Below, piece by piece: positions 28,866 through 42,600 of a stretch of DNA of 64,000 bases. The notes under the pieces are model-generated. The model made no database searches, had not been told where the DNA came from, and worked only from the letters and a program-made list of their open reading frames with translations. The translations under genes were made by a program, and so were the position numbers. Origin of the DNA: Schoenoplectus triqueter (taxonomy: Eukaryota; Streptophyta; Magnoliopsida; Poales; Cyperaceae). Each line of letters opens with the position of its first letter. Position 1 is the stretch's first letter. The DNA lies in contig CAXKVV010000062.1 in NCBI GenBank assembly GCA_964058805.1, positions 186,001 to 250,000 on the forward strand, written 5' to 3'.

Positions 28866-31800
28866 TGGTGAAATTAGAGATCGCACACTACTGTTAAATG
28901 TGATAAAAGAAGATCAAACTTTTTAAACTAGTTAATATATAGCTAGTTAACCCGCGCCCTCAAAATACGTACCAGTAATTTGGGTACCATTATTGATATC
29001 AATTTTATTAACTAGGGTAATGACTCCGCATCTTCCCAAACTTTTAAATTTTAATAAGTTACTCTCAGAACTTCTAATTGTAACAAACATCCCCTCAAAC
29101 TATTTAGCCAACATTAAGAACTTCCCCCAACATCTAATTAACAATATAATTCTTAATTTTTAGATATTAAATTATCAAAACGCCTTTGTATGCCTATACA
29201 TAATAATTGAAATATTTATGTTTCATGAACTTACAATTTATAATAAAAAAGTAACTATTTAGAAAATTATAAAGAGCTAATTAAATATTCACGATACATA
29301 ATATATTTAATGTTCTGTTAAAAAAAATATGCAGTTGAATAAATAGTTAAGATTGATAATAAAATTTTATTTTTTTTATTTTAATAATATATTTTAATTT
29401 TCAAAATAAATTTTAAAATTAATAAACTACATTATAACCTAATAATATTTCAAATTTTCATATTTACATAAATAAGATTATATTGATTTTAGTTATTTAT
29501 ATAACTATTTTTCATAGTAAGGATAAAAATAAATCATATTAAACCAGACAAAAAATAACACAGAAAATTTATTATATATTATTAGTATTTAATTAGTTCC
29601 TTCTAATTTTCTAAATAGTTACTTTTTATTGTGAATGATTTTATTATTCCGCTTAAAGCACCACTAACCGGAAAAAATAATTAATTTAAGTTGAAGGACA
29701 AAATCAGTGTCGAAAATAAGTTGTATGATAACAGTCATAACGTTAATTGAAAACTCATTTACTTTTCTTTCTCGAGGAAAAAATTAGGGCATATACTTTT
29801 TTCCGAAATTTAATCGATGATAGATTTTGAAATCCAGAAAGGACTCTTTAAATAGAGAGCATCCTTAAAGACTCCTTTAATTGAGAGCGCCCTTAAAGAC
29901 TCTTAATTGGGAGCGTCCACGGCAACTCTCATGGGGTGTCAATGGGTCGCGTCGGGGCCGGGCTTCACGTCGGGTTAGGTTCAGGTCGGGTTATATTATT
30001 TTATTATTTTTTTTATCCGATCCGAACCCGACTCGATTAATTCGGGTTTAAATTTTTGATCCATACCTGATCCGACCTGTGTAAAATAATTAAATATTTA
30101 TTAATTATTTTTATATAATTTTAAGTAATAAAATATTAATTAATTTATAATTAATCTCAATTTGTGTATAATTACTGTATATTTAAGTTTTAATTAGTAC
30201 TAAATCATAAAATTACTTCAAAAAATATAATTAATCGGATTGGGTCAGGTTGACCAGAACCCGACCTAGTTCGGATCAAAAAAATTATATTCATATCCGA
30301 CCCATTTATTTTCGAGTCATATTAGATCAGATCGGATTAACCCGTCAGGTCGGATCAATAATTGACACCCCTACAACCCCTGATCAATGATAGCCTCTTA
30401 CTTCAAAACTCGTCAATCTTTTCCTTCTTATTCTTTTTTTCCAAAATATCATACCTTCAAGGCTTCAACAATAAAATCTGATTTTCTTATGAACGCTGCC
30501 AATTAAGATATTTCCTTAAGGACTCTCCCAATTAACACTGCAACATATCTGAGTTTTACTAACATCAATTTAAGAACGATTTTTAGTGAAAATTATTAGT
30601 AACATTAAGCGGTGACATTTTGGAGAATAAGTTTACTATTCTATAACGGTTTGGAATAAGAAAACGTTACAAAAACAAATCAGAAAGTGTAAATTTTTTC
30701 GGACAACTTTTGCTAACGGTTTCTTCAAAATAACCATTAGCAAAACCCAGCGCCAAACCTTTCCTAACGATTTTTTATTAATGACCGTTAGCAAAACTCA
30801 GCGCAAAATATTTACTAACGAATTTTTATTAAAAACCGTTAGGAAATATTTGACGTAGGGTTTTGCTAACGATTTTTATTAAAAACCGTTAGTAAAGTCT
30901 GCTGCTTTTGAAATGTTTTTCCCGGTTGTATTGCTTTTGAAATGTTTTTCTCTGTGCTACTGCTTTTGAAATGACCTGCCCACGTGACTAGCTAGTAAAT
31001 GGTGCCGGAGTAAATCCGATGCCCATTGGACTAAAAAATGAGTTCGATGGTCATATCTACCATTGAATAGAGTCAAAATATACACTTATATTTTAACCAG
31101 TTGCATTAATAATCGTATCAATCATAAGATGTGAAGATCTAACGGTTAAAACCACTCATCGAACCAAAATCAGTCCGACGGGCTTTAAACCTACTCCCAG
31201 CCACTAGTAAATACCCACATCTATTTCTCATTGCCCTTCAGTTAAGAGAAGCGCCCAAATTTATGAAGAAGATATTGTCTTCTGATGGCACATGCTATAA
31301 AAGCTCAAATTCAAACATCTAAGAAAACAAGAGAAATGACATATGCTACATGTTTTCTGCTATTACCACCATATGCGACTCATGAACAATCTTCTCTGGA
31401 TAGGTAATTGTCAGATAATTTCTTTCAAAATTAGAATTTTTCTTTTCTTTGTCACTGGTCAAAAGAGTAACTCCTCTCTTCTACTTATCGTGCTTTGTAT
31501 CAGTTGATGTGAATCTGCCAGGGCACTCAGGCTACTTCGAGGAGGACTTTTCAAAAACGAAAGGACTATGTTTGGATATGAAGGGAATATGATACATGAT
31601 TTGATAAATATTTTTTTATTTTGAATTATTTTGTATATATCATCATTCGAACAACGTTGTTAATTATATTTTTTCTTCAATTTTTTTCTGAAGCTAATTG
31701 TTTGATTTTCTTTTTGTTGGAAATCAACAGTTTTGGGATGTATCAAATTAACTACCAATTTAAAAATTTGAAAAGGACAATTCTTAGAAGTAAAGGGATA

Positions 31801-34800
31801 TATCAATTTCATAGAACAAGAGAAGTAAAGGGATATGTCTATTTTAAAAAAAATAATCAAAAACCCTTAGCTAACAGTTTTTTAGCAAAAATCATTAGTA
31901 AAATTTTTAAAAAAAATTGCAGCATCCTTTGCTAATGGTTCTTAGCTAAAAATCATTAGTAAATGTCCATCCAGCGCTCCTCATTTCCTAACGGTTGCTT
32001 ATATCTTTTCTAATCCCTCATTACTAACGGATGCAAAACCGTTAATAAATTACTTTAAAAACCGTTAGTGTTACTTGTTTTTTGCATAGTGTAAGCTAGT
32101 CTTTTAGAACTAATGCTCCAAATTTAGAGAGTACATTCTAGATTTTAAAATTTACCATTCATTGACTTAGTATTAAACAAAGTAAATTCAGCGCGTGTAT
32201 TTAAGCATTCATGATTTGACGATCTTCTCAAACTATTAGAATTGTGTGAAAGATAATGCACGTCATTGTCTTTTAAACTACTGTCGTCTCATTTGGATAT
32301 ATATACGGACACAAATATAGTTTAAAATAAATTTTCCTTGCGTAGGTGTTGTACTCACATCAATCACTTTTACATTCACATTAATAACATTTATACGTGC
32401 GTTGATACAACAAATTCTAGAAGTGTCAATCTATACTATTATATAAAACATCTAAGAATTGGAGGGTTCATTTTTTTATCATGATAATTTTTTATTATAT
32501 CAATTTTATCCCTCAATTAGACGGATAATATTTATTTTTGGTTGATCAAACGTATGTGATCGCGTCCATTGATCGCCTTTTTCTCTCCATTTCTTTCCCT
32601 TATATACTATTATTTTCATAATATTATTTTTTTTATTTAGAAACCTTATGCATATTTGGTAAGAATTTAATGGTGATAATATATGTTAGAATAGTTTACT
32701 TTTCTTGCCATAAAAATGATGAATCATTAACTCATATTGTGCAAAAATCTCATCCAAGATTAAATATAGTCTTTAATATAGGTTTTCTCTATAATTTGGT
32801 GAATTTATAATTTAATATTAGATAAATATGAATTTTTTTATCTTATAATATTTTAATGTTTAAATAAAAGAGTCTACTGCAACGCGCGGGTATATAGCTA
32901 GTTAATTGAAATGTATTTGGATGTCCATTTTCCAGTAAGTTAGAAAAAAACACCGTCGTGCCAAGGAATTGCAATTAAATTAATTAACTTCAAGCCCTCC
33001 AATTAACAGAATATATTTCCTTGTAGGCTTAATAATACTATAGAAAAAATAACGAAGCTAACATTTCTTTGTTTGGTGCATATATATATAAAATGAACCT
33101 GAATAATGTTTGCCACTTCTTCCGCATGTTTTGTGAGCTCAGTGAGACACTTAGTCCGAATATTTTGGAGTTCAGTGCAAAACTTAGTCCAAATATTTTG
33201 GAGTTCAGTGAGAAACTTAGTCCGAATATTTTGGTGTTCAGCGTCCTCGTATGCAACCCTTTGTAGACCTGAAAAATAATCAAGCGGAAATTAGTGATAT
33301 AGGGCCATAAAGATTAATTATAATTTATTTCCATCAAATATGATTAAACTTAAAACCCTTGTAGTTTTCATACAATTATCTTTGTGTTCGATAAAATATA
33401 TTCCAAATGACATTAAGTTATATTATATTTGAAACACAATAAATGTACAAGTTCAAATGGCATCTTGCATGTATGAATTTTAAAACACAAAGATTCCGAA
33501 AATTCAAAAATTAACTGTACGTACACCTTTTTTTTCAATTTTTTAGATTCTTTTAGTATTGTTTTTTTTATCAAAAAGATTTTGATCTAGTCTTCAAATT
33601 TTATTAATCTATAAATATTACATAGATCATTAGACATGATCTTTGTATTAAAGATTATAAGAAAATAAAAAATAAAAAAATAAATCTTAATTTACGCTTC
33701 TATACCAAGCTGATATTCTATTTTTATTTCTCTCACAAGGTCAAGAACTGCCTTCTCTTATTCTCTAAAAATTCTATTGCATCGCTCTTTCCAATCGTTA
33801 AAACAAGTGAAAAGTTGTAATCTCCTCCAATGTAATTTTCCAGCATGGTCAAATATAATTTTTAACTCCCCTTTCTTGTATAAGTCGGAATGACTCCAAT
33901 GCATGAATACAACATTATGTATATAGCTTCTGATGTGTCGAACTGTTTCACAGTCTGTAAATAGATATTGAATCGTTTCTTCATCTCTAGCGCACATATA
34001 ACAAAAACTCGATAATTGCCAACCTCTTTTTTTTCAAATTATATGTTGTTAATAAGGAATTCTTCAGCATCAACCATGAAAAAATCTGTATTCTTGGTGA
34101 GGCTTTTAGTTTCCAGATATTAACTAGATTAGAGCTCAGCAGTGGGCCATTAGCCATGAACTAGTACATTGATCTCACAGTAAAGTTATTTTCCAATCTC
34201 AATCAAACACCTCATCTTGTTGTTGATCAGATATGGTAATCAGAGAGATCTTTTGTATCAGAACAGTGAGTTGTTGCTGCTCCTGATGTGCAACTTGGAT
34301 TCTAAGTGTTGTAATCCATTCACCATTGACCAAAATTTTTGCAACTGAATTCATTTTATTCTCCGTCAGTTGATATAAATTAAGGAATGCAGAACATAAA
34401 GGTTCTTCTATCCAGCAATCTTCCCAAAATCTTATCTTTTGCCCATTACCCACTTAGAATTTAGAGTGAGCAATTGATAACATCCTGAACTATTCCTATA
34501 CGCTTTTCTAAAACATTGATGCATATGCATCCTCCCATGGTTTGTACATCAATGTGCAATGTGGAGTTACTTCTTTCCACCACTTATTAGTCGTCAGTCA
34601 AAATCAAATTCATTTGGCCAACAATGATTTGTTCATGATATGAAAATCTTTGACACCAAGTCCACCATACTCCTTACTCATTGTGATTACTCTCCAATTT
34701 ACTAGGCACATGGGGTTTTTTTTTCTTTGATTTTCTTTATGCCCATGTCAAAGAAATCTTCTTCTGATTGCATCAATTCTTTTAACAAACCACTTTGGCA

Positions 34801-37800
34801 GTAAAAAAAATAGACATAAAAAATAATGGCTTTTGTCGTTAAAACTGAATTTAACAGCACTAATCTCCTTGCAATGGACAGTTTTTCAGCTTTCCAACCT
34901 GGCAAACCCTTTTGTATGCTATCAATAAGATCCTGATATTGCTGTTTGGAAAGTGGCCTATCAGATAAAGGTAAACCTAGAAACCGCAATGGGAATGCAG
35001 AGGCTTTGCACTGTAATATTCCTGCTAAGCTCACCACCTGCTCTCTGAAAGAGGATGTAATCAGCATTTCTGATTTTACAAATTTATTTTCAATCCTGAA
35101 ATCTTTCCAAAGATTTTCATTATTGCATCCAGGATTCTAATTTGTTGCTCTTCCTATTTTACAAATAGCAAAGTATCATCGCATATAATAAACAGCTCCT
35201 ACATCCTAGAAATACTGGTTGCAATAGTTGTGACACATTTAATTTGATGATCCAGAGAACTAGAAAATTCATTGCTAATATGAAGATATATGGGGATAGC
35301 GGATCTCCTTGCCTTACTCCTCGTTTTAAAACAATCTTCCTTCCTGAGACTGAATTCAAAATGACCTGAGAGTAGCACTGTCGAACCAAGTATTCAATCC
35401 ATTTTATCCAGTTATCCGAGAAACCTCTTGCTTTGAGACAATTGATAATCAAACTCCAGTTAACTGAATCAAAAGCTTTGAAAATATCAGGTTTGAACAA
35501 AGCAATTTTTTTATTTCGCTTTTTGGCTACTGATATAACTTCTTGAGCATATATAAACCCTTTAAAAATATTTCTTCCTTTCACAAAACTCGTTTGTGTT
35601 GGCTGAATCAATAATGGCAAGTGCAATTGAATCCTTTCCAAATTTTTGAAAAGATCCTTTGAATGCCATGAATTACACTAATTGGCCTGTAATCTGTAGG
35701 TTTAATTGCATTCTTTGATTTGGGAATCATGAAAATATAGGACCCATTTAATGGCTTCAAAGTTAATGTTGGGATTTCTCATAACCAAATTAAGAACCTA
35801 TTTTATATCTGGCATTAACAAGGTTTTAAAAGTCTTGTAAAATTTACCGATAAAACCGTCTGGCCAAGGAGCCTTATTATTTGGCCAAGTGCAGATTGCC
35901 ATTTCAATTTCTTAGGTTGCTATTTCTCCTTCTAACACATGATTTTGTTCTTTTCTTGGTAGCCCCTGATATAACTGCTCAAAGTTTAATGAGAATTCTG
36001 CCTCTCCATCTTTTCCCATTAGATTGCAGAAATAATCAAATAATATTTGTACCTTTTCTTCATGCTTACAGTACTTCTCTTGTCCATTCTGGAGGGTGTG
36101 AATGATATTTTGCCTTTTCTGCACACTTGCCACTAAGTGAAAATATCCTGTATTTTTATCCCCCTCATCAAACCACTTATGTTTAGCTTGTTGCCTCTGG
36201 ATTGTTTCCTTGATCATTGCTATGTTCTTGTACCTTTCTATTAATTCATTCATCAGAACACTTTCCAAGTGTGTTAAGATTATGCTTTTTTTTGCATATC
36301 CAGCTAAGAAAGAGTTATTTTACAAAAAAATTCTTAACTGTTAATGTCCCCAATCTTCTCTTTTATCCATTTAATTATCTCCTTTCTGAGATCTTGCAAT
36401 TTTAAATGCAGATCTCCTGAATTTGCTGCCAAATTCTATGAAGACTAGAATTCTTGCACTAAGTCTTGAAATTCTTGCATTTTCAATCAGTAGTTTTCAA
36501 ATTTAAATATATTTGGTAATGGAAAATTGGTTTGAGCTAAAACCGGGCATTGATCCGAGACTATATTGTTCAGAGTTGTTTGAGTAGTGGCTGGAAATCT
36601 GCAGCTCCACTGAGATGAGATTAGAAATCTATCATGTCTGACAAATGTTGATTGGTCTCTACCATTTGACCATGTGAAATTCTTGCCCTGCATTGGTAGA
36701 TCAATTAATCCCAACTCATCTACTAGATTTCTAGAATCCCGATCTCTGGATTTCAATATGCTTGTAGATCTCTCTTCCGATCTTAAAACCATGTTAAAGT
36801 CTCCACATATGATCCAAGGGACATTTAACTTTTGTTTGGCCTGTTTAATTTGCTACAAGAAATTACCTCGGGGGCCACTTGATGGACCATACACTCCAAT
36901 AATAAATATTATTGAATCATCCAATCGAAATTTAAGTTGTGCTAAAATCAAATTCTATGAGCTGCAAACACACTGGGCTTCTAGATTTCTACTATTCCAT
37001 GCCAGCAATAACCCTCCAGCTGATCCACATGCATAAATGTGAAATCTTTCTTTAAATTTCCCCCCTAATATTTGCTTAATCAAAAAATCATCAATGCCAA
37101 CTAACTTCGTTTCTTGAAGACAAACAATATCTGGCTTCTCAGATAGTATGAAATTCCTCACTATTGCTCTTTTATCTTTATCATTCAATCCCCTTACATT
37201 CCAACTCAAAAGTTTAAATCTTCTATGTTGCAAACGCATTGAACACCAATTTACAAATAACTTGGAGAATTTCACAAGATATTATAATTTTAATCCTTTC
37301 TCCCTCCACTTTATCATAAGATGTCAACACTCCCCTACTAGCATTAAAACTTGCTAAAGTAATCTCCATCCACTTAAAATCAGAAACACAAAAAACTCCT
37401 TCAGCCAACAAACAAAGAAACTACTAACCTACTCCATCCATACCAGAGATAATTCCATCATAAAAAAAACTCGAAACAACAAAACGACAACTATGAAATC
37501 ACAAACCATCAAATATCCATCGTTCACCATCTTCTCATCAGGGACACACTTCAGAGCATTGTCCCGCCAACCTCCAGTAAAGGCACCGTTTGGTGGATCG
37601 GAGTGTTGGGTCGTTCTTCATATACTGAGTCTTCCGGCAACTTTTAGAATTATTTGAAGTTGTTAATTTGCCAATGTTGTCAATAGATCCCTTGCTTATA
37701 TGTTAAAACTTAACAATCTATTGAATTACGGGTGTCAATAGGTCGGGTCGGGTCGGGTTCGGATTGGGTCATATTATTTTATTATTATTTTTAACCCGAC

Positions 37801-38981
37801 CCAATTAAATTCGGGTCAAAAAATCTTGACCCTTACCCGACCCGACGGGTCACGAGTTGACCCGACCCAACCCGTGTAAAATAATTAAATATTTATTAAT
37901 TATTTTTATATAATTTTAAGCAATAAAATATTAATTAATTTATTATTAATCTGAATTAGTGTATATTTAAGCTTTTTATTAGTACTAAATTACAAAAATA
38001 ATTTAAAAAATATAATTAATCGGGTCGGATTGGGTTGACCCGAACCCGACCCGACCCAATTCGGGTCAAAAAATTAAATCCATACCCGACCCATTTATTT
38101 CGAGTCATGTCGGGTCAGGTCAAAATTGACAACCCTAATTGAAATATAAAAAGTTCTGCACATTTTATCTCATAGTTTGATGAATTTCTAAATATATAGT
38201 TACAATACGGTGAGTCGTGAAGTACAAAATATCTTTGTACTTTGCATATCATACCTCTCTTTTCTAAATTCAAAATACTGATAAAAAATTTCAAAGTGTT
38301 CTCCATATTAAAATGTGTTTGGAGACCAAATTTTACATCATTTTGGAAAAAAAAATATATTTTGTTTAGTTATAGAAAATTGCTATTATTGAAAATCATT
38401 AGATCAATGTAAAATTTAAGATTTTGAACGATTCAGATTATTGTTTTTGATTTTAAAAATGAAAAATCGATTCATAGCACAGAGACGATTCGTGCTATGC
38501 ATAATATTGTAATCCAATTATATATATATATATATATAGTGAGACTATAATGTCGTGAAGTATAAAACCTCTTATACTTCACTTTAGTATCTCAATTTTA
38601 AAAGTTTAAATGGCCCATCCAAACCGTGGAACATGATCTTTATATTGAAATATATTTGGAGATCAAATTTTACATTTTTTTGAAAATTTTTACTATTTTT
38701 TCTATTTATGCTTTTATATCTCATTTTTAGCTATTTTTTGAACATGATCTTCATGTTGATCTAACGATTTCTGCACCATTCAATACTAGTGATTTTTCAT
38801 CCATCTAAAAAATAACAAAAAATTAAAATATACATATAATTTCATCTCCAAAGATATTTCAATATGAAAATCATATTCAACGGTTTGGATCAGTTATTTA
38901 GACTTTTAAAATCAAAATATGAATACAAAGTATAAAAGATTTTGTACATCATGAAACACCATAACATCATTATATACATAC

Positions 38982-39055
<74 letters not shown>

Positions 39056-39616
39056 TGATGTTATGGTGCTTCGCGAAGCACAAAAATTTTTGTACTTCGT
39101 GTCCGTATCTCCAATTTAAAAGTTCAAACGGCCGATCCAAACCGTTGAACATCATTTTCATATTGAAATATCATTGGAGATCAAATTTTATATATATATT
39201 TTTAATTTTTGTAATTTTTTAAATGAGTATAAAGTTCGCTGATAAAACGATTTCTCCACTATAACGATTTCCCCCGTATCTTGCAATGACTTTTTTCTTC
39301 GGGCTCGCATACTCCATCATCAGGTAGTAAAATTGCTACACGGCAAAATCTCGGGAGTTGGATAAAAGCGTCCCTAAAATAACCAACGGGTTGGAAGGAG
39401 CTTCTTGCTCCACTCTTCTTTTTTCCCAAGAACGCAGTAAGGGATGGACGGTATCTGAACACCTTGAGTTGCTCCCACGAGTCCCACCAAGGCATTTTTT
39501 GTGAGTCGGATAGCTAGGATCGTCGACCTCCGGAACCCCTTGTACTCTTTGAAAGAAAGACCGTGTTCAGTCGATTAACTCTCTTGGAGTCGGCCCTATC
39601 TCTCTTTGCCAGCTTT

Positions 39617-39665
<49 letters not shown>

Positions 39666-42600
39666 GGACACACACCAATACAACAATACGAGAATCAACG
39701 AAAAGAAGTATACGTGAAAATTAATAGGAAAGTTACCAGCTGCGGTATCTGTATTGTCATCGATGTCTTTCAGGTAGGGCTTTGTAACATGCTCTATTGC
39801 AGAATTATCCAGCTTATCCAATTTCTCCAGCTCATGACGCATATTTGACCTTGCCGAGGAAAGTATTTTACTTGCCAAGTGGCGCATCCTAGCAAGAAAT
39901 CCGTTGTGCAACCTCTGCGAGAAAGGACAAGAGAAACTGAAGTTAATTATTTACTTAATCCATTATATATAATCACCTCATTCTTTTTTCTTTTTGTTAC
40001 GGTCCGCTCAACATAAAAAAAAAAAAGAGCCCAAGACAGCGACCTATCAAAAAAACGGGCCGACAATTAAACTGATGATCTGGAATCCACACGCCCTAGA
40101 GGACTTGAGTTGCATTGGAACTAAGCTTCTAAATTATAATTATCACGTCATTGCGGCGGTCTTTAAAAAATATTATGTTATAGTTTATTATAGCTGAACT
40201 TATTGTACATCATATTTTTTTTATATTCTCTATTAATTTTCATTTAAACTAGACTTTCATAGAGTAACTAGATAACAATAAATTGTTTAAAGAGTTATAA
40301 ACTTATAATTAATCGGCACAAAGTCGAAATTTCTTTTCAAAATATCATTGATACCATAAAACCTAAATAATTTTCTATTCAAAATAATCTTAACAACCTT
40401 AAATTATATAATTTTTTTCATTAAAATGACTATAATATTATAACTATATGGGTCTCTCAAGTTGTACAAAATAAAATTTGAATAAAAATTATATTTTATG
40501 TCGAATAGCGCGCTATGCGCTATTGCAACTGTTATTACCGCTATAATAGTCATAGCTTAATGAGTTATTTTCACAATGAAATTTTAAAAAAATATATATA
40601 AAAAAATTTAAAGGCAAAATAAATTTATAGATATATTTTTCAACTTATATATCGATAGTATTTTAAATTTCATATAATTTAGATATCATTTGATAGTCTA
40701 TCAAAAACATCAATATTTTATATGATTTACATCGATTGTAATTTAACATTCTTTGATGGACCATCACACAATAATTAAATTATATGAAATTTTAAACACT
40801 ATCAATTTATAAGTTAAAGAATATATTAATATATTTTTTTATTTTTAAGATTCATTGAGAATTTTATTATCAAAGGATCGAAGTAATTTTTCATCAATCT
40901 AATTCGACCATGTTTGAATCAAAATGATCTGGTAGAATAATGACAATCCACTGCATTCTTTGTATGTCTATAGCAAATGATTGTGCGCGCCCAGTAAAAC
41001 TCGTCAGCTGTTCGCTATATATTAATTTAATTTCTTTAGCAAATGAAGTTACACTGCACATTATTCTCCAATAAAGAAATGCAGAAGCTTGCATTAATTA
41101 TAGTGAACGATCTTAGACAACACTCATTTAACAACGATTATATATCAAATCCGTTGTTAAAATGGCTCAGTGGTATTATTGTAATATTGAGAACTTTTTC
41201 AACAACGGTTTACAATATAAAAAACGTTGTTAAAATAGACTCTCATAACACCAAAAAACAGCAGAATCACTTAGTAACAGTTCCTTGAAGGAACTACGGT
41301 TAAACACAACCTTTAACAACGGTTCTGTATCTAGAACCATTATTAAATATTGTGTTTAGCAACTGTTCCTTGAAGGAACCGTTGCTAAATGGTCCTGCTA
41401 TTTTTTTAGGTCTGACATTTGCTCTTTTGCGCTCCCACCAATAACATTTGCTCCCACGGATTGTCCATCTCACCGTTCATTAATCCCAATCCAACGTTCC
41501 AAAAATGAAAAATATAAAACTGAAATCCCATGAATTGCCAACCTTTTTCATCTGTTTTCATATATAAAAAGAGATATCAGAGAGAAGAGAGAAAAGAGAT
41601 AGGAGAAATAAAAATTAAAATATGACCATTTTAATTTCAAACGGTCATAATTTTTAATAGGAAACTCCGATTGAGGCGTTTTATGCGGCCATAAAAAGCT
41701 AACAACGAAATTTACAGGGTTAACCGATTATGTTGTTACCATCATTTTCGAGACCAAAAAACCTCATCTTCAAGCTCAAAACCCCATTTGTATTTTTTTT
41801 CTATTTTTTTTATAGAAATTGTATAGGTTTTCATATTAATGTATGAGTAAGTTGTACGTATTTTTTGAGTAAATATTTTTTCATTTGATTAATAATTATA
41901 TTTCTTTTATATTAATTATTGAATGAATAATATATAATAATATTTGTTCTTATCTAATCAATATAACTCCATATTTATTGTTTACTTTTAATCAATACGA
42001 CTCAATATCAATCTTACTCGCACATTTTAAATTTAAAAACAAAAATAAAAAAAAATATTTTTTTTTGTTTTTAAGGTACCTTTAACAACGGTTTTTATTT
42101 AAAAACTATTGTTAAATGTCTTCCTGACATCTCCATTTACAACACATTTTTAACAATGGTTTTTAAATAAAAACCGTTATTAAATGTCTTCCTAACACCC
42201 CTTTACAATGAGTTTTTAACAACGGTTTTCAATACTTTTCCTAACACCCACTTTACTATCGGTTCCATAACTGTTGTTAACCTTGATCAACAACCGTTAT
42301 CAAAGATCGTTTCGCTCGTAGTGGTTGTATCTATAAACTGTAAATAAAACATAATTAAAACGGATCCATTGTACGAATTGCACCTGATATCCCATAATTG
42401 ATTTTTCTTGTGCTAATAATTAATGTTATGTTTTTTTCTTCTCATGGATGCGTATCCTAAATTAAGTTTATAAATGAGCAGTTAAAACTGACAAAGAACT
42501 CACATGAAGGAGCTCCCTCTCCAACTTGAACCTCTTTTTATTCCGTACTGAAGTCATAATTAATGTAGTCTCCTCATGATCATACCTGTGTTAATAACAA

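Larger units (their letters stand above)
33690..37620 (-). mobile_element. Degenerate L1-type LINE
   Basis: All main LINE domains occur in minus-strand order: AP endonuclease, reverse transcriptase, C-terminal zf-RVT. Several frameshifts and stops. Same strand as the host gene, in the D1-E1 intron. No clear poly-A tail or target duplication was found; ends are estimated. Confidence 0.9.

Noticed and set aside
28940..28970. Helitron 3' end on the minus strand (GCGCGGGTTAACTAG)
   Set aside because: The terminal motif is suggestive but no matching 5' end was found upstream on that strand.
31621..31935. 104-codon frame in the CACTA-like element
   Set aside because: Low-complexity, runs into the subterminal repeats, no transposase motif.
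33069..33266. Plus-strand repeat protein (LSPNILEFS units)
   Set aside because: It is the antisense of the triplicated 33-bp unit in exon E1, which fits the RHD3-like frame and splice sites.
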